This document shows, one piece after another, positions 1-8,343 of a DNA stretch of 64,000 bases; the first letter of the stretch is position 1, and every line of letters starts with the position of its first letter. The stretch is from CAADGU01 sp964581605 (GTDB lineage: Bacteria > Chloroflexota > Anaerolineae > Promineifilales > Promineifilaceae), in the NCBI GenBank assembly GCA_964581605.1, contig CAZOPF010000015.1, positions 6,483-70,482 on the forward strand. The letters run 5' to 3'. The notes below the pieces were generated by a model that had not been told where the DNA came from, searched no databases, and saw nothing but the letters and a program-made list of their open reading frames with translations. The translations under genes and the position numbers were made by a program.

Positions 1-106
1 GGCGGGTAAACAGCACTTGAGAGAAGAATCAACAACATTGGGCAGGCGATAAAAAGGGTGTGTAGGACTGGTGCGGAAAGGGGCGTTTTTTGATACGCTA
101 TGCCTC

Positions 107-2212
107 ATGATCCCAATTGACCCCACACTCCTCCCGTTTTTTCAGCCGCAAGGCATTGTGTTGGTAGGGGCCTCGGCCGACCCGACCAAGCTCGGTTTTG
201 GCGTAGCCCGTAACCTGTTGCAAAGCGATTACAAGGGGGCCATCCACTTTGTCAATCCCAAGGGGGGAGTGTTGCTGTCACGGCCGTTGCACACCCACAT
301 TGCCGACGTTCCCCCACCGGTTGACCTGGCCTTCCTGCTCATCCCCGCCCCCTTTGTGCCCCAGGCTTTGCGCGAATGTGGGCAAAAGGGCATCCGGGCG
401 GCAATCATTGCCGCGGGTGGCTTCCGAGAGACGGGCGCAACGGGGGCGTCTCTGGAAGATGAATGTCTGCGTATCGCCCGTGATTTTGAGATGCGGCTGA
501 TGGGGCCAAACTGCATTGGTTTGCTGGATACTCATTTGCCGTTTGACGCCACCTTTTTGCCGCCGCCAGGACCAACGCCGGGCGCGGTCGCTTTCATCTC
601 CCATTCTGGCGCGATTTGTGCGGCGGTGGTGGATTGGGCGCGGGGGCAGGGTTTTGGCCTGTCCCGGCTGGTCAGCCTGGGCAACCAGCTAGATGTGTGC
701 GAGACGGATGTGCTGCCCGCCATTGTCGCCGACCCGTATACGCGGGTGATCACCATGTATCTGGAAGGGGTGACAGACGGCCGTCGCTTCTTGCGAGTGG
801 CGCAATCTGTCACCCGGCACAAACCGGTGCTGGCGCTGAAAGTGGGGCGCTTTGCCGGTGGGCGGCAGGCGGTGGCTTCCCATACTGGCGCATTGGCCGG
901 CGCGGATGCTGCTTTTGATGCTGCTTTTCGATGCGCGGGCATCATTCGCGCCCAGACCAATGAAGAGTTGTTTGATTGGGCGCGGGCGCTGGCCTGGTCG
1001 CCACTGCCGCGTGGCCCACGGGTGGCGGTGTTAACCAATGCTGGTGGGCCAGGGGTCACGGCCGTAGACGCCATCGAATCGGCGGGGCTGCAACTGGCCA
1101 CCTTGCAGCCGGAGACGGAAGCCCAGTTGTGTGCCGTATTGCCGCCGGCCGCCAGCGTACATAATCCGGTGGACATGCTGGCAGGTGCATCGCCGGAGCA
1201 ATACGCGGACTGCCTGCGCCTGCTGCTGGCGGATGAAGGGGTGGACAGCGTGCTGCTCATTCTGCCACCGCCGCCCATGTATTCGGCCGGCGGTGTCGCC
1301 AAAGCCATCATTCCCACCATTTACGCAGCCACAAAGCCGGTGCTGGTGACGCTGATGGGTGAGCGGCTGATTCAGGAAGCGATGGAACATTTCCGGGCGG
1401 CGCGGGTGCCGGAATACCGTTTCCCGGAGCGGACGGTGGCGGCGCTGGCAGTCTTGACGCGCTATGCTGCCTATGTGCAGCAGCCAGCGATGGCGCCGCT
1501 GGTGCTGCCAGATGTGCAGCCGGAACGGGCACAGCATGCGTTAACACAGATGGAGGGGGGATGGTTGCCACCAACGGCCGTGACCCAACTCCTCACCGCC
1601 TATGGTATCGCCGTCCCGGCCAGCCAGGTGGCGCAAGATGCGGCCGAGGCAGCCTCTCTTGCCCGGCAAATGGGTTTCCCGGTGGCTTTGAAACTGGCCG
1701 CGGAAGGCATCACGCACAAATCGGACGTGGGTGGAGTGCGGTTGGGGCTGATGGATGAGACGGCCGTGCAAACCGCTTTCGCCGATATGCTGGCAAAAGT
1801 GCAGCAGGTAGAGCCAGAGGCCATTATCAAAGGTGTTCTGGTGCAGCAAATGATCCCGGCCGGGCAGGAAGTGATCGTGGGCGTCACCCGTGATCCGCAG
1901 TTTGGGCCGCTGCTGATGTTTGGTTCGGGTGGGGTGGAAGTGGAAGGGTTGGGGGATGTGGCCTTCGCCCTGGCGCCATTAACCGAAGCGGACGTGGAGT
2001 ACCTGCTCAGCCAAACCTGGGCGGGTCGCAAACTGGCCGGTTTTCGCCATTTGCCGCCAGCCGACCGCACGGCCGTGCGCCGGACCTTGTTTCGCCTGGG
2101 ACAACTGGCCGCCGATTTCCCGCAGTTGGTGGAAATTGAGATTAACCCGCTGCTGGTCTTGCCAGATGGCCAGGGGGTGTGGGCGGTGGATGCGCGGGCG
2201 AGAGTGGGGTGA
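107..2212 (+). CDS. acyl-CoA synthetase, ADP(NDP)-forming (acetate--CoA ligase type)
   Basis: A single-chain ADP-forming acyl-CoA synthetase of about 701 residues, which interconverts acyl-CoA + ADP + Pi with acid + ATP + CoA. The N-terminal CoA-binding Rossmann domain carries VLVGASADPTKLG. The succinyl-CoA-ligase-like middle part carries the SHTGALAG segment, where the family's phospho-histidine lies. The C-terminal ATP-grasp domain starts near YGIAVPASQ and contains VALKLAAEGITHKSDVGGV. The domain order is that of the fused alpha-beta form. I prefer ATG 107 to the in-frame GTG at 71 because the family homology begins just after it; TACGCT at 94-99 lies 7 bases upstream and could be a -10 box. 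It converges on prmA with a 32-base gap. Substrate (acetate, propionate, aryl acid) cannot be told from sequence. Confidence 0.9.
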   Translation: MIPIDPTLLPFFQPQGIVLVGASADPTKLGFGVARNLLQSDYKGAIHFVNPKGGVLLSRPLHTHIADVPPPVDLAFLLIPAPFVPQALRECGQKGIRAAIIAAGGFRETGATGASLEDECLRIARDFEMRLMGPNCIGLLDTHLPFDATFLPPPGPTPGAVAFISHSGAICAAVVDWARGQGFGLSRLVSLGNQLDVCETDVLPAIVADPYTRVITMYLEGVTDGRRFLRVAQSVTRHKPVLALKVGRFAGGRQAVASHTGALAGADAAFDAAFRCAGIIRAQTNEELFDWARALAWSPLPRGPRVAVLTNAGGPGVTAVDAIESAGLQLATLQPETEAQLCAVLPPAASVHNPVDMLAGASPEQYADCLRLLLADEGVDSVLLILPPPPMYSAGGVAKAIIPTIYAATKPVLVTLMGERLIQEAMEHFRAARVPEYRFPERTVAALAVLTRYAAYVQQPAMAPLVLPDVQPERAQHALTQMEGGWLPPTAVTQLLTAYGIAVPASQVAQDAAEAASLARQMGFPVALKLAAEGITHKSDVGGVRLGLMDETAVQTAFADMLAKVQQVEPEAIIKGVLVQQMIPAGQEVIVGVTRDPQFGPLLMFGSGGVEVEGLGDVAFALAPLTEADVEYLLSQTWAGRKLAGFRHLPPADRTAVRRTLFRLGQLAADFPQLVEIEINPLLVLPDGQGVWAVDARARVG

Positions 2213-2244
2213 TCCGCGAAGAACGCGAAGTGGCGCGAAGATTT

Positions 2245-3180
2245 TCAGGATGGGGCGGCGGCGATGAGGGCGACCCAGTCGGTGATTTGCAAGGTTTTGT
2301 GGATATGGCCGCCGGATTGGTTGACGGCCGTGACCACATCCCCCATCTGTTCCTCAATAATACCGCTCAAAATGAGGCAGCCTCCTGGTTTGACATAGCC
2401 GAGGAGGTTGTCATTTTCTAGCAAACCGACGATGACGGGGGCCAGGATGTTGACGACCACAATATCCCAACCACGTTCGGTGATGGTATCCAGCGTGCCT
2501 TTTTGGAAGGTGAGGTTGTCCAGGTGATTGAGAGCGGTGTTGCTCACGGCCGTTTGCACCGCCACCTCGTCCACATCCACCCCCAATACTCGCGCCGCAC
2601 CCAGTTTGGCGGCAGCAATGGCCAGGATTCCGGAGCCTGTCCCTAGATCGAAGATTGCCTGATCTGGCTGTACCAGTTCTTCCAATGCTTGCAGGCACAT
2701 TTGGGTGGTGGGGTGCAGACCGGTGCCAAAGGCCATGCCAGGGTCCAACGTCAACACCACGTCATCCGGTTTTATCGGCGCGGCTGCATCCGGCGCCTCC
2801 GCTTCAATCCAGCTTGGTTGAATCCAGATGCGTTGCCCAATTCGAAAAGGGTGATAGTGCGCTTTCCAGGCGTTGGCCCAATCTTCTTCCGCCAGCAAGC
2901 GAAAAGTGGGCGGTGGAATGGGGTAGAGGCGACCCAAAAAGTAGATGATTTCTTCAATGCGGCGACGCAGACGGGGGGTGTCTTCGTGTTCGGGGATGTA
3001 GATTTTGACGGTCACGGCCGTTTCCAGCGCGTCAGGGTCTGGCGAGGACATATCCCCCAACTGTTCCAGCACCACGCCATCCTGGTAGGCGAACGGCCGT
3101 AGCTTCTCCGCCACGGCCTCGGCCCCCTCCCCGTCCGTAATCACGCTAACTTCCAGCCAATTCATGCGTTTACCAGACAT
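2245..3180 (-). CDS. prmA: ribosomal protein L11 methyltransferase
   Basis: Class I SAM-dependent methyltransferase of 311 residues that trimethylates ribosomal protein L11. The N-terminal half is the L11-recognition region (WANAWKAHYHPFRIGQRIWI), followed by the SAM-binding motif FDLGTGSGILAIAAAKLGA and the motif NILAPVI, typical of PrmA. It is the last gene of the hrcA-grpE-dnaK-dnaJ-prmA operon, an order known from Firmicutes such as Bacillus subtilis. The ATG lies in the 3' arm of a perfect 14-bp inverted repeat (3175-3208), so translation could be limited by that hairpin. Confidence 0.95.
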   Translation of the reverse strand: MSGKRMNWLEVSVITDGEGAEAVAEKLRPFAYQDGVVLEQLGDMSSPDPDALETAVTVKIYIPEHEDTPRLRRRIEEIIYFLGRLYPIPPPTFRLLAEEDWANAWKAHYHPFRIGQRIWIQPSWIEAEAPDAAAPIKPDDVVLTLDPGMAFGTGLHPTTQMCLQALEELVQPDQAIFDLGTGSGILAIAAAKLGAARVLGVDVDEVAVQTAVSNTALNHLDNLTFQKGTLDTITERGWDIVVVNILAPVIVGLLENDNLLGYVKPGGCLILSGIIEEQMGDVVTAVNQSGGHIHKTLQITDWVALIAAAPS

Positions 3181-3208
3181 CCGATTTTATTGGGAAAATC
3201 GGATGTCT
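3175..3208 (-). repeat. perfect 14-bp inverted repeat over the prmA start codon
   Basis: Arms 3175-3188 and 3195-3208 are exact reverse complements around a six-base loop. In the operon mRNA the prmA AUG (3180-3178) sits in the second arm. There is no T-run after it, so it does not look like a simple terminator. A related imperfect repeat with the same GATTTT/AAAATC core lies upstream of grpE (6998-7034). Confidence 0.8.
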
Positions 3209-3217
3209 TAAAGCGCG

Positions 3218-4387
3218 TTATACGCCAAAAATGTCCCCAAACGCCTCTTTTATGTTATCCAGAAATCCCTTTTCCGTTTTGGGGATGACCTCTTTACCCA
3301 GTGATTTAGAAAGCTCTTTGAATAATCGCTGTTGTTCCTTATTTAGCTTTTTGGGGATCACGACCTGGACGATGATGTGCATATCACCGCGCCCTATGGC
3401 CCGGTTACGGCCGCTGCGATCCAGCCGGGGCACACCTTTGCCGCGCAGCTTGAACACCTTGCCCGGCTGCGTCCCCGCCGGAATTTCCAGCACATCATCG
3501 CCGTCCAGTGTCGGCACGGACACTTCATCACCCAGCGCCGCCTGGGCCACATTGATGTGCAAATCCATAAACACATCATCACCACGCCGCTGGAAGAATT
3601 CATGCGGCTCCACATGGATGACCACATACAGATTACCTGGCGGCCCCCCAGCAATACCTGGCCCCCCTTCATTGCTTAATCTTATTTGCGTATCGTTGTC
3701 CACTCCGGCCGGCACTTTCACTTTTAAGGTGCGGGTTTGCACCACTTGTTTCTGTCCGCGACACATGCTGCATGGCGTGGGAATCAATTCGCCCGTGCCC
3801 TGGCAGGTGGGGCAGGTGGTCACATTCACAAACTGTCCCAGAATAGATTGCTGCACCCGCCGCACCTCACCGCTGCCATTGCAGGTGGTGCAGGCGATGG
3901 GGCTGGTGCCTGGTTCCGCGCCGCCACCGTGGCAGTTGGGGCAAATTTCTGGGCGGCGCACTTCAATATCTTTTTCTGCGCCAAATACCGCTTCCTCAAA
4001 CGAGATGTGCAGATCATAGCGCAAATCAGCGCCCCGGCCTGGCCCACGCCGCCGCCGCCGCCCGCCGCCCACATTCGTGCCAAATAGCTCCTCAAAAATA
4101 TCGGCAAAGCCGGTAAAGCCTTCAAACCCGGAAAAACCCGCCCCCGCGCCGTTGTCTACACCGGCATGGCCATACCGGTCGTATGCCGCACGCATCTGGT
4201 CATCAGACAGCACTTCATATGCCCGCTGCACTTCCTTGAAGCGTTCTTCAGCATCTGCCTCTTTGTTCACGTCGGGGTGATATTGGCGGGCTTTGCTGCG
4301 GTACGCCTTTTTGATTTCGTCTTTATTGGCGGCGCGGGCGACGCCTAAAACGTCGTAAAAATCTCGTTGAGTGGCCATGCTGTCCAA
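3218..4387 (-). CDS. dnaJ: chaperone DnaJ
   Basis: Full-length type I DnaJ (389 residues), the J-domain cochaperone that stimulates DnaK ATPase. J domain at residues 5-70 with the HPD motif (ARQYHPDVNK), a G/F-rich stretch, and four CxxCxGxG-type zinc motifs: CPNCHGGG, CTTCNGSG, CPTCQGTG and CSMCRGQK. The fourth is degenerate, ending GQK rather than GxG. The C-terminal substrate-binding domains follow. An internal ATG at 4378 (MATQRDFYDVLG) is a likely alternative start. It sits between dnaK and prmA in the same operon. Confidence 0.97.
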   Translation of the reverse strand: MDSMATQRDFYDVLGVARAANKDEIKKAYRSKARQYHPDVNKEADAEERFKEVQRAYEVLSDDQMRAAYDRYGHAGVDNGAGAGFSGFEGFTGFADIFEELFGTNVGGGRRRRRGPGRGADLRYDLHISFEEAVFGAEKDIEVRRPEICPNCHGGGAEPGTSPIACTTCNGSGEVRRVQQSILGQFVNVTTCPTCQGTGELIPTPCSMCRGQKQVVQTRTLKVKVPAGVDNDTQIRLSNEGGPGIAGGPPGNLYVVIHVEPHEFFQRRGDDVFMDLHINVAQAALGDEVSVPTLDGDDVLEIPAGTQPGKVFKLRGKGVPRLDRSGRNRAIGRGDMHIIVQVVIPKKLNKEQQRLFKELSKSLGKEVIPKTEKGFLDNIKEAFGDIFGV

Positions 4388-4434
4388 AGAGAGATTGGAG
4401 ATTAGAGACTAGAGGTTGCTCAATCTCCAATTTC
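4388..4434. repeat. intergenic GAGATT-type direct/inverted repeat
   Basis: The dnaK-dnaJ gap consists of GAGATTGGAGATTAGAG-like units followed by the inverted CAATCTCCAATTT. It is the same unit as at 24384, 32641 and 59389, but degenerate. It could fold into a hairpin in the operon mRNA. Confidence 0.6.
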
Positions 4435-4443
4435 AAGTACCAA

Positions 4444-6342
4444 TCAAGAATCACTAAATTCACCTTCGATCACGTCTTCATCGTTGCCGGGAGTGCCGTC
4501 CGGGCCGGGTTGGGATTCCCCAGGGGCCGGGCTGCCCGCCTGCTGGTACATGGCCGCGCCGGCTTCGTTCATCACCGCCAGCAGTTGATCGGCCGTTTTG
4601 TTCATCGCCGCTGCATCATTACCCGACAGCGCCGACCGTACTGCTTCAATGCGATCTCGAATGGCTGCTTTGTTGGCTTCGGGGATTTTGTCGCCATTTT
4701 CATTCAGGAATTTTTCCGCGCTGTAAGCGGTGGAGTCGGCTTTATTGTGTGCTTCCACCGTCTCTTTGCGGCGGGCATCGTCGGAGGCGTGTTGCTCCGC
4801 ATCCTTCACCATGCGCTCAATTTCGGCGTCGTTCAAGCCACTGGAGGGGAGGATCTTCATCGCCTGTTTACGCCCGGTGGCTTTGTCGGCGGCGCTGACG
4901 TGCAATATGCCATCGGCGTTAATGTCAAACGTGACTTCAATTTGGGGTACACCACGCGGCGCTGGTGGCAGGCCATCCAGAATGAAGCGCCCCAGGCTCT
5001 TGTTGTCGGCGGACATCGGCCGTTCACCCTGTGTGACGTGAATTTCTACCTGCGTTTGCCCGTCGGCGGCGGTGGAGAATATCTGGCTCTTTTTGGTGGG
5101 GATAGTGGTGTTCCGCTCGATCAACGGCGTAGCCACACCACCCAGGGTCTCAATGCTCAATGTGAGCGGCGTTACATCCAGCAGCAGCACATCTTTGACT
5201 TCGCCGCCCAGAACGCCCGCCTGAATGGCCGCACCAATACCCACCACTTCATCGGGATTAACGCCTTTGTGCGGTTCACGGCCGAAGAAGTTTTTCACCG
5301 CTTCTTGAATGGCGGGCATACGGGTCATGCCGCCGACCAAAACGACCTGAGTGATCTCGTTCAGGGAGAGACCGGCGTCTTTGATCGCCTGGCGGCACGG
5401 TTCGATGGAGCGTTTGATTAAATCCTCAGATAGTTGCTCAAATTTGGCGCGGGTTAGGTTGAGGTTGAGGTGTTTAGGGCCGTTGGCGTCGGCCGTAATG
5501 TAGGGCAGGTTGAGTTCGGTCTGCATGGTGGTAGATAGTTCGATCTTGGCTTTTTCGGCCGCTTCGCGCAGCCGCTGGAGTGATTGCCGGTCATTGCGCA
5601 GGTCAATGCCTTCTTGCATTTTGAACTGTTCGGCTGCCCAATCAATAATTTTCTGGTCGAAGTCGTCGCCGCCGAGGAAGGTGTCGCCATTGGTGGATTT
5701 GACTTCAAAAACGCCGTTGTCCATTTCCAGGATGGAGATGTCGAAGGTGCCGCCGCCCAGGTCATAAACGGCGATGATCTCTTCTTTGTCGCTGCCCAGG
5801 CCATAGGCCAGCGAGGAGGCGGTGGGTTCGTTGACGATACGCAGCACTTCCAGCCCGGCGATTTTGCCGGCGTCTTTGGTGGCCTGGCGCTGGCTGTCAT
5901 TGAAGTAGGCGGGCACGGTGATGACGGCCTGGGTGATGGGCTGGCCCAGGTAGGCTTCGGCGTCGGTTTTGATCTTTTGCAGGATCATGGCGGAGATTTC
6001 GGGTGGGGAGTATTCTCGCTCGTTCATCACCACGCGCACGTCGCCGTTGGGGGCTTTACGCACTTCGTAGGGCACGTATTTGCGCGCTTTTTCGACGGCC
6101 GGATCGTCAAATTTGCGCCCCATGAAGCGTTTGACGGAGAAGATGGTGTTGTGAGGGTTGATGACGGCCTGGCGTTTGGCGACCTGGCCGACCAGCCGTT
6201 CGCCGGTTTTGGCGTTGATGGCGACGATGGAGGGAAAGAGCCGCCCACCTTCGGCGCTGGGGATGACGGTCGCTTCACCCCCTTCCATGATAGCGGCGAC
6301 AGAGTTTGTGGTACCAAGATCAATTCCTATTATTTTGCCCAT
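4444..6342 (-). CDS. dnaK: chaperone DnaK (Hsp70)
   Basis: Hsp70 chaperone of 632 residues. Nucleotide-binding domain with IGIDLGTTNSV at the N-terminus, VITVPAYFND, IVNEPTASSLAYGL, VYDLGGGTFDISIL and VVLVGGMTRMP. The substrate-binding domain follows the DVTPLTLSIETLGG linker. The C-terminal tail is acidic, as in other bacterial DnaK (VIEGEFSDS). Unfolded-protein refolding with DnaJ and GrpE, both encoded next to it. Confidence 0.98.
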   Translation of the reverse strand: MGKIIGIDLGTTNSVAAIMEGGEATVIPSAEGGRLFPSIVAINAKTGERLVGQVAKRQAVINPHNTIFSVKRFMGRKFDDPAVEKARKYVPYEVRKAPNGDVRVVMNEREYSPPEISAMILQKIKTDAEAYLGQPITQAVITVPAYFNDSQRQATKDAGKIAGLEVLRIVNEPTASSLAYGLGSDKEEIIAVYDLGGGTFDISILEMDNGVFEVKSTNGDTFLGGDDFDQKIIDWAAEQFKMQEGIDLRNDRQSLQRLREAAEKAKIELSTTMQTELNLPYITADANGPKHLNLNLTRAKFEQLSEDLIKRSIEPCRQAIKDAGLSLNEITQVVLVGGMTRMPAIQEAVKNFFGREPHKGVNPDEVVGIGAAIQAGVLGGEVKDVLLLDVTPLTLSIETLGGVATPLIERNTTIPTKKSQIFSTAADGQTQVEIHVTQGERPMSADNKSLGRFILDGLPPAPRGVPQIEVTFDINADGILHVSAADKATGRKQAMKILPSSGLNDAEIERMVKDAEQHASDDARRKETVEAHNKADSTAYSAEKFLNENGDKIPEANKAAIRDRIEAVRSALSGNDAAAMNKTADQLLAVMNEAGAAMYQQAGSPAPGESQPGPDGTPGNDEDVIEGEFSDS

Positions 6343-6365
6343 GATTTCCTCGTTTGTGGTTGTGG

Positions 6366-6392
6366 TAGGGGCGACCCTTGTGGTTGCCCTTA
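6366..6392. repeat. short dispersed palindrome of the TAGGGGCGACC type
   Basis: Imperfect 11-bp arms TAGGGGCGACC (6366-6376) and GGTTGCCCTTA (6382-6392) around a five-base loop, in the grpE-dnaK gap. It shares the TAGGGCGA core with the perfect palindrome at 13637-13664, which suggests a dispersed intergenic repeat family. Confidence 0.6.
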
Positions 6393-6398
6393 CCGGTT

Positions 6399-6992
6399 TT
6401 ATTCAGCAACGGCTACCAGCGACGGCCGTAACACCCGGTCGCCGATCTTATAACCTTTTTGCAGTTCGCGGCAGACGTGGCCGCTTTGATATTCGTCGGT
6501 GGCTTCCTGGGTGATGGCCTCGTGCAAGTTGGGGTCAAAAGGTTGCCCTACCGCTTCGATGGGGGTGACGTTGAAATTTTCCAGGATGGTGAACAGTTTG
6601 CGCTGCACCAGGTCTATACCTTCCAGCCAGGGGTTTTGGTGAATGTTTTCTGGCACGTTGGCCAGGGCGCGTTCAAAATCGTCCAGGACGGGTAACAGCT
6701 TTTTGATCACGTCAGCGGTGGCCATGCTGTATAGCTCAATGCGCTCTTTTTCCATGCGTTTGCGGGCATTGGCAAATTCGGCCTGACCGCGCAGCCAGCG
6801 GTCTTTGTAGTCGGCGGCTTCAGCCTGGGCGGCGGCCAGTTGTTCTTCGAGGGTGGGGGGAGTAACGGCCGTGTCTCCTTCGGCCCCTTCCTGATTTTCA
6901 ACATTCGCCGCGCCGTTGCCAACAACTTCGGCGGCATCTTCAACGATCATCTCATTCCCTGCCTGCATTGATTGTGTTACCTCTTTACTCAT
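6399..6992 (-). CDS. grpE: nucleotide exchange factor GrpE
   Basis: GrpE (197 residues), which releases ADP from DnaK. An acidic, poorly conserved N-terminal region of about 45 residues is followed by a long coiled-coil helix (LEEQLAAAQAEAADYKDRWLR) and the family core RKRMEKERIELYSMATADVIKKLLPVLDDFERAL. The C-terminal beta domain has GQPFDPNLHEAI and KGYKIGDRVLRPSLVAV. Between hrcA and dnaK in the heat-shock operon. Confidence 0.96.
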   Translation of the reverse strand: MSKEVTQSMQAGNEMIVEDAAEVVGNGAANVENQEGAEGDTAVTPPTLEEQLAAAQAEAADYKDRWLRGQAEFANARKRMEKERIELYSMATADVIKKLLPVLDDFERALANVPENIHQNPWLEGIDLVQRKLFTILENFNVTPIEAVGQPFDPNLHEAITQEATDEYQSGHVCRELQKGYKIGDRVLRPSLVAVAE

Positions 6993-6997
6993 TCATG

Positions 6998-7034
6998 CCA
7001 GATATGCGATTTTTTCAAGAAATCGTATGTCTGG
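6998..7034 (-). repeat. imperfect inverted repeat upstream of grpE
   Basis: Arms 6998-7012 and 7020-7034 match at 13 of 15 positions. The repeat occupies most of the hrcA-grpE gap and ends about 5 bases before the grpE start codon. It resembles the perfect repeat at prmA, so two genes of the same operon have comparable hairpins near their translation starts. Confidence 0.65.
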
Positions 7035-7046
7035 TAGCAACTAATC

Positions 7047-8123
7047 TTAAATCTCTGGCAAATTTCCGGCCGTTTCCTGCACCATATTTTCCGGGGTGTC
7101 TTCCACGTAATATTCGTAGACAAACCCGCTCATCAAATCGGCTACATAACGGACGGCGGCCACGTTACGGCCGTAAGGCATTCGTGTAGGCCCAATGACC
7201 GCTACCGTGCCGCTAAACGCATCCATCACCCCATACCGGGACAGGATGATCGAGCAGTTCTTTAGCTCTTCCCACCGCCCTTCACCGCCAATGACCACCT
7301 GGACGCCCTGCTCTTCTGTTTGTGTTTCAGACAGCATGGAAGCCAACAGCGTGCGCTCTTCCAGAAAGCGAACCGCCTGCCGGGTGCGGGCGTCTTCCAC
7401 AATGTTGCTCAGCCCATCGCGGTAAATATCACTGATGGCGCGGCTGTCAGCCCGTTCCAGCGTTTCCAGAATAAGGCTGGTGACATCCTGTTCCAGCGTG
7501 TCTAGCTGGCTCATGCGGCTGCGTATATCTTCATACGTGGCGTTGGTCAGCAGCCCATTCAAACGGTCAGCCGTCTGGCTGAGCTGTGCCTGCGTCAGCG
7601 GCGCGGCCAGGGTAAGCATTTGCTGTTTGATTTCGCCGCCGTACAGAACGACGATCATCAAAACCAGCCGGCCCTGGGTAGAAATGAGTTGCATGTGCTT
7701 GAAGCGGTTAGTTGACGGCCGTGGCGGAGTCACAAAGCTGGCCCCCAACGAAGTCCGCGCCAAAATGGCCGCCGCCAGCCGCATCCACTGATCCAAATCC
7801 AGCCGCGCCTGGTGGAACTGGTGGCGAATCATCTGCTGCTCGTCCACCGGCAGATGAAAATCGCCCAACAGCTTTTGCACAAAGTAGCGGAAGCCTTGCT
7901 CGGTGGGCACCCGGCCGGCGGAGGTGTGCCACTGCATCAGGTAGCCCAGTTCCGTTAGCGCGGCGAAGTCGTTACGCACGGTTGCCGAACTGACGTTGAG
8001 GTCAAATTGCTCAACCAGCGTTTTAGAGCCGGTGGGCAGGCCGGTTTCGATGTAATGGCGGACTACCAATTCTAGCAGCTTTTCCTGCCGCTCTGTCAGG
8101 TCGTAAAACATACTCGCATCCAT
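7047..8123 (-). CDS. hrcA: heat-inducible transcription repressor HrcA
   Basis: HrcA (358 residues), repressor of class I heat-shock genes that binds CIRCE and is tuned by GroE in known systems. N-terminal winged helix: LTERQEKLLELVVRHYIETGLPTGSKTLVEQ, then SSATVRNDFAALTELGYL. The middle and C-terminal GAF-like part ends with IGPTRMPYGRNVAAVRYVADLM, typical of the family. ATG 8123 lies only 4 bases after the CIRCE operator; the in-frame ATG at 8111, preceded by GGATG, is an equally plausible start. First gene of the operon, so it represses its own transcription. Confidence 0.96.
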   Translation of the reverse strand: MDASMFYDLTERQEKLLELVVRHYIETGLPTGSKTLVEQFDLNVSSATVRNDFAALTELGYLMQWHTSAGRVPTEQGFRYFVQKLLGDFHLPVDEQQMIRHQFHQARLDLDQWMRLAAAILARTSLGASFVTPPRPSTNRFKHMQLISTQGRLVLMIVVLYGGEIKQQMLTLAAPLTQAQLSQTADRLNGLLTNATYEDIRSRMSQLDTLEQDVTSLILETLERADSRAISDIYRDGLSNIVEDARTRQAVRFLEERTLLASMLSETQTEEQGVQVVIGGEGRWEELKNCSIILSRYGVMDAFSGTVAVIGPTRMPYGRNVAAVRYVADLMSGFVYEYYVEDTPENMVQETAGNLPEI

Positions 8124-8127
8124 AAAA

Positions 8128-8154
8128 TTAGCACTCGTGGCAAACGAGTGCTAA
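8128..8154 (-). promoter_or_regulatory. CIRCE operator (HrcA binding site)
   Basis: TTAGCACTC, nine-base spacer, GAGTGCTAA: a perfect match to the known CIRCE consensus. It lies between the promoter at 8170-8198 and the hrcA start, inside the predicted 5' leader. Confidence 0.97.
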
Positions 8155-8169
8155 TCAGGCCTGTCAGTT

Positions 8170-8198
8170 ATCATAGCATGCCGAAAATTGAGCGTCAA
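8170..8198 (-). promoter_or_regulatory. promoter of the hrcA operon
   Basis: On the minus strand, -35 TTGACG (8198-8193), exactly 17 bases, then -10 TATGAT (8175-8170). Transcription would start near 8163, placing CIRCE at the beginning of the mRNA. This is the usual layout for HrcA repression. Confidence 0.85.
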
Positions 8199-8331
8199 AT
8201 AAGAACAACGTAAGATGGAAATAGTCAATTACAGGTGGTAACTGGGTCTTGGCGATTGTTTGCAAAACGGTTACTTACTTGCTACTTGTTTCCGTGTTAT
8301 CATACGGCCGTGTTGCCAAAACCCATAATCC

Positions 8332-8338
8332 AGGAGGT
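8332..8338 (+). promoter_or_regulatory. strong Shine-Dalgarno site
   Basis: AGGAGGT, 5 bases before ATG 8344. The rest of 8199-8331 shows no gene and no convincing promoter; TATCAT near 8298 is the best -10-like sequence. Confidence 0.75.
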
Positions 8339-8343
8339 AAACC

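Noticed and set aside
532..1320. Long antisense open frame opposite the acyl-CoA synthetase gene
   Set aside because: Ser/Pro/Arg-rich composition and no family resemblance; it is a by-product of G+C-rich codon use on the real gene. The same applies to the frames opposite dnaK (4510-5421, 5584-6453), dnaJ (3231-4019) and others.
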